Below, one piece after another: positions 1-10,756 of a stretch of 64,000 nt of DNA. Source of the DNA: Bufo bufo (Eukaryota > Chordata > Amphibia > Anura > Bufonidae); the NCBI RefSeq assembly GCF_905171765.1, contig NC_053398.1:47770323-47834322 (forward strand). Direction: 5' to 3'. Positions within the stretch are counted from its first letter, which is position 1, and every line of letters starts with the position of its first letter. The notes beneath the pieces are model-generated. The model had not been told where the DNA came from, did no database searches, and worked only from the letters and a program-made list of their open reading frames with translations. A program made the translations under genes and the position numbers.

Positions 1-154
1 AGGGCCTGGCAGCATGTCCGGACCGCACAGTGACGTCACAACGTTATCATCGCTGCTGCGTGCGTGGACGTCCAACGTGCAGAGGGATTAGGCTCCCTAA
101 AGCCTGCTGTGGGCTACTGGAGGCCGACCTGCCAACAAGGTGACTTGCGCAATA

Positions 155-273
155 TGAACTTTCCATTGTGTGTGAATTAACACCAAAGACTGCAAAGTGA
201 CATGTTGTTCTGTGCAAACTGAGCTTTCCATTTGTGTGTGAATTAACACCAAAGACTGCAAAGTGACGTGTTG
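155..273. repeat. Short direct repeat, two copies of about 50 bp
   Basis: The segment at about 155-205 recurs at about 221-273 with only a few differences (shared core: ccaaagactgcaaagtgac). The spacing is 66 bp. It lies just outside the left end of the Tc1-type element. No coding content is seen in 1-330. Confidence 0.7.
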
Positions 274-330
274 ATTTATTCAACTGCTGCAAGTGTGAAT
301 AAACACTGAAATTTGAGTTAAGAACTTGTA

Positions 331-1893
331 CACTGCGTGCAGAATTATTAGGCAAATGAGTATTTTGACCACATCATCCTCTTTATGCATGTTGTCTTAA
401 TCCAAGCTGTATAGGCTCGAAAGCCTACTACCAATTAAGCATATTAGGTGATGTGCATCTCTGTAATGAGAAGGGGTGTGGTCTAATGACATCAACACCC
501 TATATTAGGTGTGCATAATTATTAGGCAACTTCCTTTTCTTTGGCAAAATGGGTCAAAAGAAGGACTTGACAGGCTCAGAAAAGTCAAAAATAGTGAGAT
601 ATCTTGCAGAGGGATGCAGCACTCTTAAAATTGCAAAGCTTCTGAAGCGTGATCATCGAACAATCAAGCGTTTCATTCAAAATAGTCAACAGGGTCGCAA
701 GAAGCGTGTGGAAAAACCAAGGCGCAAAATAACTGCCCATGAACTGAGAAAAGTCAAGCGTCCAGCTGCCAAGATGCCACTTGCCACCAGTTTGGCCATA
801 TTTCAGAGCTGCAACATCACTGGAGTGCCCAAAAGCACAAGGTGTGCAATACTCAGAGACATGGCCAAGGTAAGAAAGGCTGAAAGACGACCACCGCTGA
901 ACAAGACACACAAGCTGAAACGTCAAGACTGGGCCAAAAAATATCTCAAGACTGATTTTTCTAAGGTTTTATGGACTGATTAAATGAGAGTGAGTCTTGA
1001 TGGGCCAGATGGATGGGCCCGTGGCTGGATTGTTAAAGGGCAGAGAGCTCCAGTCCGACTCAGACGCCAGCAAGGTGGAGGTGGAGTACTGGTTTGGGCT
1101 GGTATCATCAAAGATGAGCTTGTGGGGCCTTTTCGGGTTGAGGATGGAGTCAAGCTCAACTCCCAGTCCTACTGCCAGTTTCTGGAAGACACCTTCTTCA
1201 AGCAGTGGTACAGGAAGAAGTCTGCATCCTTCAAGAAAAACATGATTTTCATGCAGGACAATGCTCCATCACACGCGTCCAAGTACTCCACAGCGTGGCT
1301 GGCAAGAAAGGGTATAAAAGAAGAAAATCTAATGACATGGCCTCCTTGTTCACCTGATCTGAACCCCATTGAGAACCTGTGGTCCATCATCAAATGTGAG
1401 ATTTACAAGGAGGGAAAACAGTACACCTCTCTGAACAGTGTCTGGGAGGCTGTGGTTGCTGCTGCACGCAATGTTGATGGTGAACAGATCAAAACACTGA
1501 CAGAATCCATGGATGGCAGGCTTTTGAGTGTCCTTGCAAAGAAAGGTGGCTATATTGGTCACTGATTTGTTTTTGTTTTGTTTTTGAATGTCAGAAATGT
1601 ATATTTGTGAATGTTGAGATGTTATATTGGTTTCACTGGTAAAAATAAATAATTGAAATGGGTATATATTTGTTTTTTGTTAAGTTGCCTAATAATTATG
1701 CACAGTAATAGTCACCTGCACACACAGATATCCCCCTAAAATAGCTAAAACTAAAAACAAACTAAAAACTACTTCCAAAAATATTCAGCTTTGATATTAA
1801 TGAGTTTTTTGGGTTCATTGAGAACATGGTTGTTGTTCAATAATAAAATTAATCCTCAAAAATACAACTTGCCTAATAATTCTGCACTCCCTG
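331..1893 (+). mobile_element. Tc1/mariner transposon, DD37E type, with nested inverted repeats
   Basis: The element is 1563 bp and flanked by TA on both sides (329-330 and 1894-1895), the Tc1/mariner target site. Outer inverted repeats include a 19-bp exact match (337-355 against 1869-1887). A second, inner pair of 22 bp matches exactly (511-532 against 1682-1703). All four copies share the core attattaggcaa. This is an IR/DR arrangement like that of Sleeping Beauty-type elements. The transposase frame lies between the inner repeats. Apart from one stop codon the copy looks nearly intact, so it is probably young. Confidence 0.9.
549..1565 (+). pseudogene. Tc1/mariner transposase (DD37E), broken by one in-frame stop
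   Basis: The frame opens with ATG at 549 and runs 144 codons to TAA at 981-983. It then continues in the same frame for 193 codons to 1565, for a total of about 338 positions, normal for a Tc1-type transposase. The N-terminal third is basic and helix-turn-helix-like (residues about 8-60), as expected for terminal-repeat binding. The first catalytic Asp is in WTD just before the stop. The second is in QDNAPSH and the Glu is in NPIENLW, with 37 residues between the second Asp and the Glu (DD37E rather than DD34E). In relatives the codon after WTD is normally Glu, so a single GAA-to-TAA change would explain the break. No frameshifts are seen. The protein would cut and paste the element through its terminal repeats at TA sites. 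Confidence 0.88.
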
Positions 1894-1895
1894 TA

Positions 1896-2461
1896 TTTTG
1901 CCTCTGTACTGCGTCCGCTTACCCTACCTACCAAAGCGAAACCCCACAATATGTACAGCTGATATACGTTATACATCTTCTTATATATAGTAATATGGAC
2001 CATGCTGTGATAACCTGGGCAACTACTATGTAGTATTTAACTATTGTTCGCCACTGTCCTCCTTTTCGGGGCTCTGCAAGTGGCCATCCTAACACACACA
2101 CACAGTCTATGGATTTGAGTTTGTGTCCTGTTGGTCAGGACTCAGGAGAAGCTTTCTTTGTCTGACCGCCAGTATTTGCTGGTTAATTTAGCGTTACCCA
2201 GGCTGCACCACGGGGAGGCGAACCAGTACACCCCATACCGTAGTGTCACTTCACTAGACAGGTACATCTCTGGCCAATATCCGATTGTTCAGACCCCACA
2301 CACATACAATTGCAATACAATTAGATCTTATAATGGTAAGATTAAATCTAATATTTCCCCTTCAAAGACTTAAAAACTTTTAGATGTGTTGTTGAGGACA
2401 TTATTTTAAATACTTTTAGTTAAAAAATTTGGGATTATATGCTTGCATATTTATCCTGCAG
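1896..2461. other. Unassigned intergenic sequence
   Basis: AT-rich sequence with a short CA run near 2092-2104. No conserved coding or structural signal is seen. Confidence 0.5.
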
Positions 2462-2654
2462 CGAATGTTGGAAAGGGGCTATGACCGGACCCGGGTCCAA
2501 GAAGAGAAAAAGCGAATTGTGAGGGAGATACAGAAGCAGCTAAAGAGGGAGTTTAAGGGGAAACACACTTTGATGGCAATCATCAAACATTGGTCGGATC
2601 TAAAGAGGAGGCACATCGGGTGGATCAGTGAGATCCGTGACAGGAAATGCCCAG
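2462..2654 (+). pseudogene. Myb/SANT-like DNA-binding exon (relic)
   Basis: An open stretch of about 64 codons is preceded by an acceptor-like tcctgcag and followed by a donor-like CCAG/GTACAA. The peptide is highly basic and helical and ends with HWSDLKRRHIGWISEIRDRK. This resembles the third helix of Myb/SANT-like domains found in Harbinger-type transposon accessory proteins and in host proteins derived from them. No partner exons are seen nearby. It may be a transposon fragment or a detached exon. Confidence 0.4.
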
Positions 2655-2863
2655 GTACAATGCTTACATTACTTTTGTATCTCTCGCCTACACTCTGTAA
2701 TGTATATATACAGTTATGCAAATAAGTATTTCATCCCTTTACAAATGATTACTTAGTACCTGGTGTCATACGTACCAAATCAGCCATCATAAATCTCGAC
2801 CTCGCTGCGAGTGTATATATATATTTATACACACATGGAAGTACAGATGTATGATGTAACCGG

Positions 2864-2897
2864 CTGTAAGCCACACCCATATGGGTGTGGCTTACAG
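2864..2897. repeat. Perfect 34-bp palindrome
   Basis: The 17-base arm ctgtaagccacacccat is followed directly by its exact reverse complement with no spacer. It overlaps the left edge of the first copy of the 595-bp-spaced duplication. Confidence 0.95.
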
Positions 2898-3769
2898 TCT
2901 TGCTTTGTTTACATTGCATTAGTTGTCCTGCTATGCGGTTGTGTGGAAGCTTGGCTCTGAGCTGGATTTCATCACCTTCACACCTTGTTCACACCATAGT
3001 TAGCGTAGTGATAGGACCCTTGCCATGCTGAGAGACCGTGACGTGGTGCATGATGGGCTCCGATGTGTTCCTGACAGGAATATATTGGCAAAAGTCTCCG
3101 TTTTTAATATCTGCCTGTATGACTAGCTAGTATAGTCAGTGGCATATCCGTTTGGTGCATTTTCTGTGATTTATATAATTATATTTTCATCCGCACAATG
3201 CTCAGTTTTGTGTAGGATACCCTTGTGGTGCATGTGGACCGTGCCGGCATCCTCCATTGTATGCATTTTTTTTGCTGGGGATAGTCGTTTGCTGCGGTCC
3301 ACATGCGGTGGGACTGCTCCCCCAATTAAAAACACGCTACAGTGTTTGGGGTTTGAGCAGCTCCCCCATATTTGCCACTATATTTCTGTGATTTTGTTTT
3401 ATATGTATTGAATGTGCCTTTACCTGGCATTTAAACATTCTTTTGCACCTGGTAACCTCCATCACATGGTCTGATATGGGTTTAGCTTACAGTCTTGCTT
3501 TGTTCACATTGCATTAGTTGTCCTGCTATGCGGTTGTGTGGAAGCTTGGCTGTGAGCTGGATTTCATCACCTTCACACCTTGTTCACACCATAGTTAGCG
3601 TAGTGGTAGGACCCTTGCCATGCTGAGAGACCGTGACGTGGTGCATGATGGGCTCCGATATGTTCCTGACAGGAATATATTGGCAAAAGTCTCAGCTTTT
3701 AATATCTGCTTGTATGACTAGCTAGTATAGTCAGTGGCATATCCGTTTGGTGCATTTTCTGTGATTTAT
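2891..3769. repeat. Direct duplication, 284-bp copies spaced 595 bp
   Basis: The sequence 2891-3174 recurs at 3486-3769 with few substitutions. Both copies begin cttacagtcttgctttgtt and end tttctgtgatttat. The intervening 3175-3485 is a different sequence. No credible protein is encoded. Confidence 0.9.
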
Positions 3770-3786
3770 CTAAACATAGCTGGGCC

Positions 3787-4085
3787 TAACTCAGCAGGAT
3801 CAGGACAGACAGCAGCAGCAGAAGTTCAATCGTAACGCTGTAGTATAAGGCAGACACATAACTTAGCAGAGTCAGGACAGACAGCAGCAGGTAAAGGTGA
3901 CGGTGGAGTATAAGGCCTACACATAACTCAGCATGATCAGGACAGGCAGCAGCAGCAGAAGTTCAATGGTAATGCTGTAGTATAAGGCCGACACATAACT
4001 CAGCAGGATCAGGACAGACAGCAGCAGGAACATGGTAACGGTTGAGTATAAGGCCTAACTCAGCAGGATCTGACAGCAGCAGGTT
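3787..4085. repeat. Minisatellite, about 60-73 bp unit, five copies
   Basis: Tandem imperfect units begin aactcagcaggatcaggaca and contain runs of cagcag. Units vary in length because of internal gaps. A looser continuation reaches about 4190. Confidence 0.8.
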
Positions 4086-4372
4086 CTTTGTTTGCAGCAG
4101 GAATGTGTTCCCAGGAATAGGCCCCCACCAGACCAGGGCAACACCAAAAATAAACTTAGACACCTCTGACAGCAGCAGGTTCTTCATCTAAATGCAATAT
4201 TTTCCTTTGACAATTTTTTTTTTCAAAAGGTATTTTAAGTTTGTAAAGCCCACAATAAATTATTACAAAATTAGCTCCACATGCCGCCCACACCGGTCTG
4301 CTCTCAGTTTCCATATCGGGCACATAGAGTCTCCGACCAGAACACTGCGGTAACGCAGCCTGCCTCTACAGT

Positions 4373-4600
4373 GGCCTACAGTAAAAATGTTATCCAGTGA
4401 CTGCCTCATGTACCTCCAGCCACATAATCACAAGTTCTTTTCTGTCAGGTTAATGCCTAATTTTTGGGGCCTGTACTGGCCTACAGTAAATTTTTTAGCC
4501 AGTGACCACCTAATGTACCTCCAGCCACATCATCACAAGTTCTTTTCTGTCAGGTGAATGCCTAATTTTTTAGGGCCTGTACACCTGTGGCCTAAAATAA
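4373..4600. repeat. Tandem duplication of about 105-111 bp
   Basis: Two full units and the start of a third begin ggcctacagtaaa or a variant and share gtacctccagccacat and cacaagttcttttctgtcag. Sequence from 4600 to 4905 shows nothing further. Confidence 0.8.
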
Positions 4601-4905
4601 ATTTTTTCTAGGCTCCAGCAGGGCATATTTTTGAGAGTTTCCCTTTAAGACGCATAAAAATGGCCCCTGATTAAAATACATATTTTTTGTGGGAATTTTT
4701 GCCAATGATCCCCCTTTGGTATGTCACTGTCCATGTTGTGGGACTATTTGTGCACTTCTAGTAAGTATTTAGTGGAAGGTTTTTCAGGTTTGCCTGGCAT
4801 TAAAGTCAAGGGGCCTGCCGCGAACGCGCGGTTCACGAACATTTGATCGCGAACGTATGTTCGCAAATCATCCTGGCCGATGTTCATCCATCACTATTAA
4901 TATAT

Positions 4906-6432
4906 TTAACCACTTCAGCCCCCCTAGCTTAAACACCCTTAATGACCAGGCCACTTTTTACACTTCTGACCTACCCTACTTTCACCGTTTATTGCTCGGT
5001 CATGCAACTTACCAAATGAATTTTACCTCCTTTTCTTCTCACTAATAGGGCTTTCATTTGGTGGTATTTCATTGCTGCTGACATTTTTACTTTTTTTGTT
5101 ATTAATCGAAATTTAACGATTTTTTTGCAAAAAAATGACATTTTTCACTTTCAGTTGTAAAATTTTGCAAAAAAAAACGACATCCATATATAAATTTTTC
5201 TCTAAATTTATTGTTCTACATGTCTTTGATAAAAAAAAAAATGTTTGGGTAAAAAAAAAAATGGTTTGGGTAAAAGTTATAGCGTTTACAAACTATGGTA
5301 CAAAAATGTGAATTTCCGCTTTTTGAAGCAGCTCTGACTTTCTGAGCACCTGTCATGTTTCCTGAGGTTCTACAATGGCCAGACAGTACAAACACCCCAC
5401 AAATGACCCCATTTCGGAAAGTAGACACCCTAAGGTATTCACTGATGGGCATAGTGAGTTCATAGAACATTTTATTTTTTGTCACAAGTTAGCGGAAAAT
5501 GATGATTTTTATTTTTTTTTCTTACAAAGTCTAGATGCGCAAAGGGGCCCACATTCCTTTTATGAGGGCATTTTTAGACATTTGGATCCCAGACTTCTTC
5601 TCACGCTTTAGGGCCCCTAAAATGCCAGGGCAGTATAAATACCCCACATGTGACCCCATTTTGGAAAGAAGACACCCCAAGGTATTCAATGAGGGGCATG
5701 GCGAGTTCATATAATTATTTTTTTTTGGCACAAGTTAGTGGAAATTGATTTTTTTTTTTTTTTTCTCACAAAGTCTCCCTTTCCGCTAACTTGGGACAAA
5801 AATTTCAATCTTTCATGGACTCAATATGCCCCTCACGGAATACCTTGGGGTGTCTTCTTTCCGAAATGGGGTCACATGTGGGGTATTTATACTGCCCTGG
5901 CATTCTAGGGGCCCTAAAGCGTGAGAAGAAGTCTGGAATATAAATGTCTAAAAAAATTTACGCATTTGGATTCCGTCAAGGGTTTGGTGAATTCATGTGA
6001 GATTTTATTTTTTGACACAAGTTAGTGGAATATGAGACTTTGTAAGAAAAAAAAATAATTTCCGCTAACTTGGGCCAAAAAAATGTCTGAATGGAGCCTT
6101 ACAGGGGGGTGATCAATGACAGGGGGGTGATCAGGGAGTCTATATGGGGTGATCAGGGGTGAATAAGTGACGGGGGGTGTAGTGTAGTGCTTGGTGCTAC
6201 TTATTACTGAGCTACCTGTGTCCTCTGGTGGTCGATCCAAACAAAAGGGACCACCAGAGGACCAGGTATATTAGACGCTGTTATCAAAACAGCGTCTAAT
6301 ATACCTGTTAGGGGTTAATAAAATCACATCTCCAGCCTGCCAGCGAATGATCGGCGCTGGCAATCCACTCGCTTACCTTCCGATCGCGTTCACAGGAAAT
6401 CTCGCGTCTCGCGAGATGACGCATATATGTGT
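4906..6432. mobile_element. TTAA-flanked fold-back element, copy A (truncated)
   Basis: It begins at TTAA (4906-4909) followed by ccacttcagcccccc, the same terminus as the right end of copy B read in reverse and close to the left end of copy C. Inside are shared modules, for example cagggcagtataaatacccc and the inverted segment around ttagacgctgtt...aacagcgtctaa (6270-6300). It stops near 6432, at a point internal to the other copies, so the far terminus is missing. It has no transposase. TTAA flanks fit a piggyBac- or Kolobok-type non-autonomous element. Confidence 0.75.
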
Positions 6433-6644
6433 GCTGTCCGCATCCGTTGCTCCGTTCCGTGGCCCCACAAAAAAAATATAACATGTCCTATTCTTGTCCA
6501 CGCTTTGAGGACAAGAATAGGCATTTATATTAAAGGCTGTTCGTGCCGTTCCGAAAATTGCGGAATGCGCACGGACGCCATCCTTGTTTTGCGGATTCAC
6601 GATTTGCGGAGCGCAAAACACACCACGGTCGTGTGCATGAGGCC
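6433..6644. mobile_element. MITE, fold-back, gtgtgcatgaggcc-terminus family
   Basis: It contains an internal inverted pair (cctattcttgtcca / ggacaagaatagg) and ends with cgtgtgcatgaggcctta. The same terminus is found near 36600, 36850, 40040 and 40490. Non-coding. Confidence 0.6.
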
Positions 6645-6759
6645 TTATTATTTGACAGTAGCTGCTCCCAGTCCATGCCCTTAAATGCTGCCCTCAACCC
6701 AGGGAAATTAGCCTTTTTAAATTTCAGTGTCTTTGCTCTGCCTGACAGTTTGCTTCTTA
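6645..6759 (-). pseudogene. CR1-like LINE fragment, downstream part
   Basis: Read on the minus strand this encodes a basic stretch containing KFKKANFPGLRAAF, typical of the linker after the endonuclease in L2/CR1-type LINE proteins. It continues the reading broken off at 7218 by the MITE at 6760-7217, so the two parts were once contiguous. Confidence 0.55.
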
Positions 6760-7217
6760 GGCTACTTTCACACTTGCGTCAGAGGATTCTCCCGGATCCG
6801 GCAATCCGGACGCAAACGGATGCATTTGTCAGACGGATCCAGATGCCATACGGAAAAACGCATCCGGTATATTTTTTTTCACAGATTTAAAGGTCGGCGC
6901 ATGCGCGGACTGGGAGAACGGATCCCTCAATGCGTCAATTTAAATGCCGGATCTGGCACTAATACATTTCAATGGAAATTAATGCTGGATCCGGCATTCC
7001 GGCAAGTGTTCAGGATTTTTGGCCGGAGAGAAAAATGCAGCATGCTGCGGTATTTTCTACAGCCAGAAAACGTAAGAGGGACTGAACTGATGCATCCTGA
7101 ACAGAATGCTCTCCATTCAGAATGCATTAGGATAAAACTGATCAGTTTTTTTCTGGTATTGAGCCCCTAGGACTGAACTCAATACCGGAAAAGAAAAACG
7201 CTAGTGTGAAAGTACCC
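6760..7217. mobile_element. Harbinger-like MITE inserted in a LINE
   Basis: The terminal inverted repeats are ggctactttcacac and gtgtgaaagtaccc. TTA is present on both sides (6757-6759 and 7218-7220), matching the 3-bp TWA targets of PIF/Harbinger elements. It interrupts a LINE reading frame. A second copy at 53935-57896 is itself interrupted by TTAA element copy C. Confidence 0.75.
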
Positions 7218-7470
7218 TTATAGTTTAGGGGGAATATAATTATATTGTGGTCACTATTACCTAGTGTTTCTCGAACAGTAACATTTCCAACAAGTTCTAC
7301 ATCATTAGAAATGACCAGATCCAACAGAGCATCGCCCCAAGTGGGAGCTTCTACAAACTGGCCCATAAAGTAGTCCTGCAGCAAGCTGAGGAATCTTCTC
7401 CCCTTTGCGGCTGAGGCAGAATTATGACCCCAATCAATGACTGGGAAGCTAAAATATCTTCTAATCCGAG
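7218..7470 (-). pseudogene. CR1-like LINE endonuclease fragment
   Basis: The minus-strand reading contains TWGDALLDLVISNDVELV followed by TLGNSDHNIIIFPL. This is the conserved C-terminal part of an apurinic-type endonuclease of a non-LTR retrotransposon (catalytic SDH present). Upstream sequence reads FPVIDWG, another motif of this domain. It is 5'-truncated and decayed, with no reverse transcriptase. The nearby sequence to about 7830 may belong to the same LINE but is too degraded to assign. Confidence 0.65.
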
Positions 7471-8579
7471 AATGTTGAGAGTTGAATCTAGTGATTAGAC
7501 TGAGCTAATGGGTTTCTTTTTGTGGCTTATTTTCTTCAGATTTCCTTTTGGTACTATCACGTGGTAATAGGCTCTCCTTCTGAGAAACCTTAAGGATTCT
7601 TTTTGTAGATTCTTCCAAAAGTCTTCTCAGGTACTCCTTGTCTTTAAATCTATTTTTCTAAATATTTATTTGACTCCATTATTACCTGATCATCAGAGCA
7701 ATTTCTCCTAATACGCTTCATTTGGCTAAATGGGATGTTCTGTTTCTATTTTTGATGATGACAACTACTATAATCTAAATAACTATTAAACTGAATAACT
7801 ACAAATGGTAATAGACACCCAAGCCGATCAGCTCCAACATGGCAACTAGTGTTGAGCAAAGCGAGCTTCGGGTGCGTCTGAATAATAGTGTACAGTCCAT
7901 ATGCCAGAACTGGAGGACAAAAGACAGGGAAAGTCATAAACATGGAATCTCCAGCCCTCCCCAGGAGTGGTTAGCGTCAGAACGAGGGATACAATTACCC
8001 CAGGCTGCCTTGGCACAATGATACCATTGATATCAGAATAAAGGGAGATAAGCTGTTCTGGTACATTTGGGAACATAAGCATAAAATCTCATTGTTCAAT
8101 AATCATAACTTTAATGCAAATGTTCAGCATAATATATACAATAAATAAAAATAAAAAAACACAAGTTTAGCTTTTTTTTTTTTTTTACAGGAATTCAAAA
8201 CCATTTGGAAGGCATTATATGATACAATTTACACATGGAACCATAATTCACAGTGTTCATTGGAACAGAATATAACAGGAATATACACCTTTGCCAGAAC
8301 CTTGTGGTATCAAAAGGGTTAATGAGGTTAGACTGTTGTTGTTCAAGGCAGTACATGGTTTCAGGGACAATGGACCTGAAAGTTTTACAGTGGTTGTGCC
8401 CTAATGGCGAGCGCCACGTGTAATCAATCTGCATGTTACAATACATTGTCATTACAATTACAAGTCTGACAAAAGATGTTGCGTGTAGTATTTTTTTTTG
8501 TCCGTCCAAAAGCCGGTATACAGTATATGCCGGATACAGTGACCGGATCAGAGGGCCGGAGTTCACAACGCAGATGTGA
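7471..8579. other. Unassigned repeat-rich sequence
   Basis: No credible coding region. 7471-7830 may continue the decayed LINE. 7850-7990 has weak similarity to the gatgagcgaa-type MITE ends seen near 39000. A poly(T) run lies at about 8172-8186. Confidence 0.4.
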
Positions 8580-8728
8580 ACCCGGCCTTAGTTGCCCAGA
8601 GAGCAACCAATAATATTCCATCATTCATTTTTCAAAAGGCACTCTGAAAAAATAAAAAGTAGAATCGGATTGGTTGCTATGGGCAACTAAGCCAGTTTTA
8701 CTTTCCTTTCCACCAGTTTAGAAACAGC
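8580..8728. mobile_element. Degenerate fold-back MITE
   Basis: Arms ccttagttgcccagagagcaaccaat and attggttgctatgggcaactaag are inverted copies. The element is a decayed relative of the near-perfect hairpin at 38473-38634. 8729-9099 holds nothing recognisable. Confidence 0.7.
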
Positions 8729-9099
8729 TTTCCATCATCTTAAAATACTGATCAAGACAGCCGCCATTCATATAGTAATTTCATGTTTTCACTATATAGA
8801 TGTGCCAACAATACTTTTTTTCCTATCTAAAATAACGGATCTCAGATGGAAATAGCTCAAATGGATGCCAAATGTGCAGAACTGATGCTCAGGATCTGTT
8901 TTGTTTTTTTTCTTGTTTTTTTTTCTGTTCTTCAGATCAATCAGAAAAACCTGCCGCTATAATCTTTCTACCACCAGGCTTCCCTAACACTACATTATTT
9001 TTCCCCCTTCCATCCAATCCAGTGTGCCATAGACTTTGGCCTCATATCTATACGTCTCCTGTTCAGGTTTGTGGTTTCCGCTTACTTCTCCATATCTAC

Positions 9100-9681
9100 T
9101 GTGGCAATGTGAACATTGAGGTGTTGTTTCCCCAGGTTCCAGTCCGGGACTTGAGGCAGGCTCATGTCCAGGGATCCTATTTAATCCTGCTACTGGATCT
9201 TGGGAGTGTCTGTGTGCAGCAGAGTCCTGGTGAGGCTCTGTGTGAGTGGTCTCAGCCGGGTGGGCTGAGGGGCTACGAGGCTAGGCGATAGCCTGAACTT
9301 TGGGGGACGCGGTGATGCCTGTGAAACAAGGATCACGAGGCCAGAGTCGGGAGGACTACTGGGCCACAATCCCCCAAAAGGTATTGAAGTGTCACAGCCT
9401 GGAGGTTGCTGGACTGATTGGCTGAGGAAAGCAGCATTTGTGTTCCGTGTGTGAACAGGGCTCTCTAGGTGAGTCAGGGATACGCTTATGTGTTTAGTTA
9501 GAGCCTAGCCGGGCAAGGGTTTGTTATTTTGTGTGGATGTCATACGTGATAAGTTAAAGCTGCGATTTCTTAACCTGTGCTTTGCTAAAGTGTCTGAAAT
9601 AAAGCAAGAGTTTGGACATTATAACCGTGTCTGCGAAGATATCTGTGAGTGTGACCCCCTGAAAAGAGACGATCCCTTACA
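9100..9681 (+). mobile_element. Solo LTR, Ty3/gypsy-type, related to the 44336-49466 element
   Basis: 582 bp bounded by TG...CA and flanked by the exact 4-bp duplication CTAC (9096-9099 and 9682-9685). Much of it aligns by eye with the minus-strand LTRs at 44336-44919 and 48630-49466: the gtctgtgtgcagcagag, aactttgggggac and gttagagcctagccgggca blocks and the gatcccttaca end. Those LTRs are 584 bp. No internal region adjoins it, so it is a product of LTR-LTR recombination. An aataaa lies at 9598-9603. Confidence 0.88.
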
Positions 9682-10081
9682 CTACATTTCATTCATCTAT
9701 TTTGCATCCCATTCTGTTCCCCAAAGGGTACGACTGCACAGCGATTTTGGGTGCGGCGTGTCGAGTGCCCAAATATTGCAGTGTAGTAGGGCAGTCATTT
9801 GGCACGACCCCAGAATCTCCCCAAAAAATCACTGCTGGATTCTATGTGATTCTGGGGTTATGGTAAACCTCTGACATTTATCCCTATGGCTTCCCTGCTA
9901 CACTGTGATACTTGGACGCATAAGACCTATCGTGCCCAAAGTCGCCGTACCCTAAAGCCCATATGATCTACACATCCTTCCAGTTCTTTCTTATTCTCCT
10001 TAGTTCTTCCCATTAGATACCCCCACATATTCCTTATTTCTATCCACTGTCTCTTCCTTACAGACTTTGCCTCTGCCCATG
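9682..10081. other. Unassigned sequence between solo LTR and hAT MITE
   Basis: No coding or repeat structure recognised. Confidence 0.4.
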
Positions 10082-10089
10082 GTATACTA

Positions 10090-10237
10090 CAGGAATGGCC
10101 AACCTGTGGATCTCCAGCTGTTGCAAAACTACAACTCCCACCATGCCCTGCTTAAGGCTGATAGCTGAAGGCAAGTCTGGGCATGCTGGGAGTTATAGTT
10201 TTGCAACAGCTGGAGAACCTCAGGTTGGCCATCCCTG
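10090..10237. mobile_element. hAT-type MITE, 148 bp fold-back
   Basis: It starts caggaatggccaacctg and ends caggttggccatccctg. The middle is a long inverted repeat (ccagctgttgcaaaactacaa). The flanks gtatacta (10082-10089) and gtatatta (10238-10245) match 7 of 8, an 8-bp hAT-type duplication. Confidence 0.85.
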
Positions 10238-10371
10238 GTATATTACCTTCTCTTTTTCATTCCCACCTTGTAGCAACTCGCCCTTGAGAGGAACATTTCT
10301 CAAGATCAAACACATGTGCAGCCAACTTCTCGGTTCCTCAACCTCCCCTGTGTTCATTTCCATATTAGGAC

Positions 10372-10756
10372 TTAAGCCTCATTCACATATCAGTGTCTGT
10401 GATGAAATCTGTGATAGGGTGGTCAGTGATACATCCGTGAAGGATTCGTGTTTAGTCCGTTTTTTGTGTCATCCCTGTTTCACTGACACTGCAAAGCTGA
10501 AAATTTATTTCCATAGCATCCCCTCCTAATGGTCTGTGAAACACGGATGGCATCCGTGTTGCGTCTGTGTTTTTCATAGACCATAAAGAATGTGATGGAT
10601 CTGTGAGCATGGGCAAAATAGAGCATGCTTCCATACTAAAACCAGACCCACGGACCGTTCGAAAACACTGATGTGTGAATACACACATTAAAAAGAAGGG
10701 GAAACATGTGCTCTCTGTGAAGAACACGTACACTGACGTGTAAGTGAGGCTTCACT
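10372..10756. mobile_element. Fold-back MITE
   Basis: The termini aagcctcattcacatatcagtgt and acactgacgtgtaagtgaggctt are inverted copies. The inside has paired gtctgtga/tcacagac-type segments. Non-coding. Confidence 0.7.
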
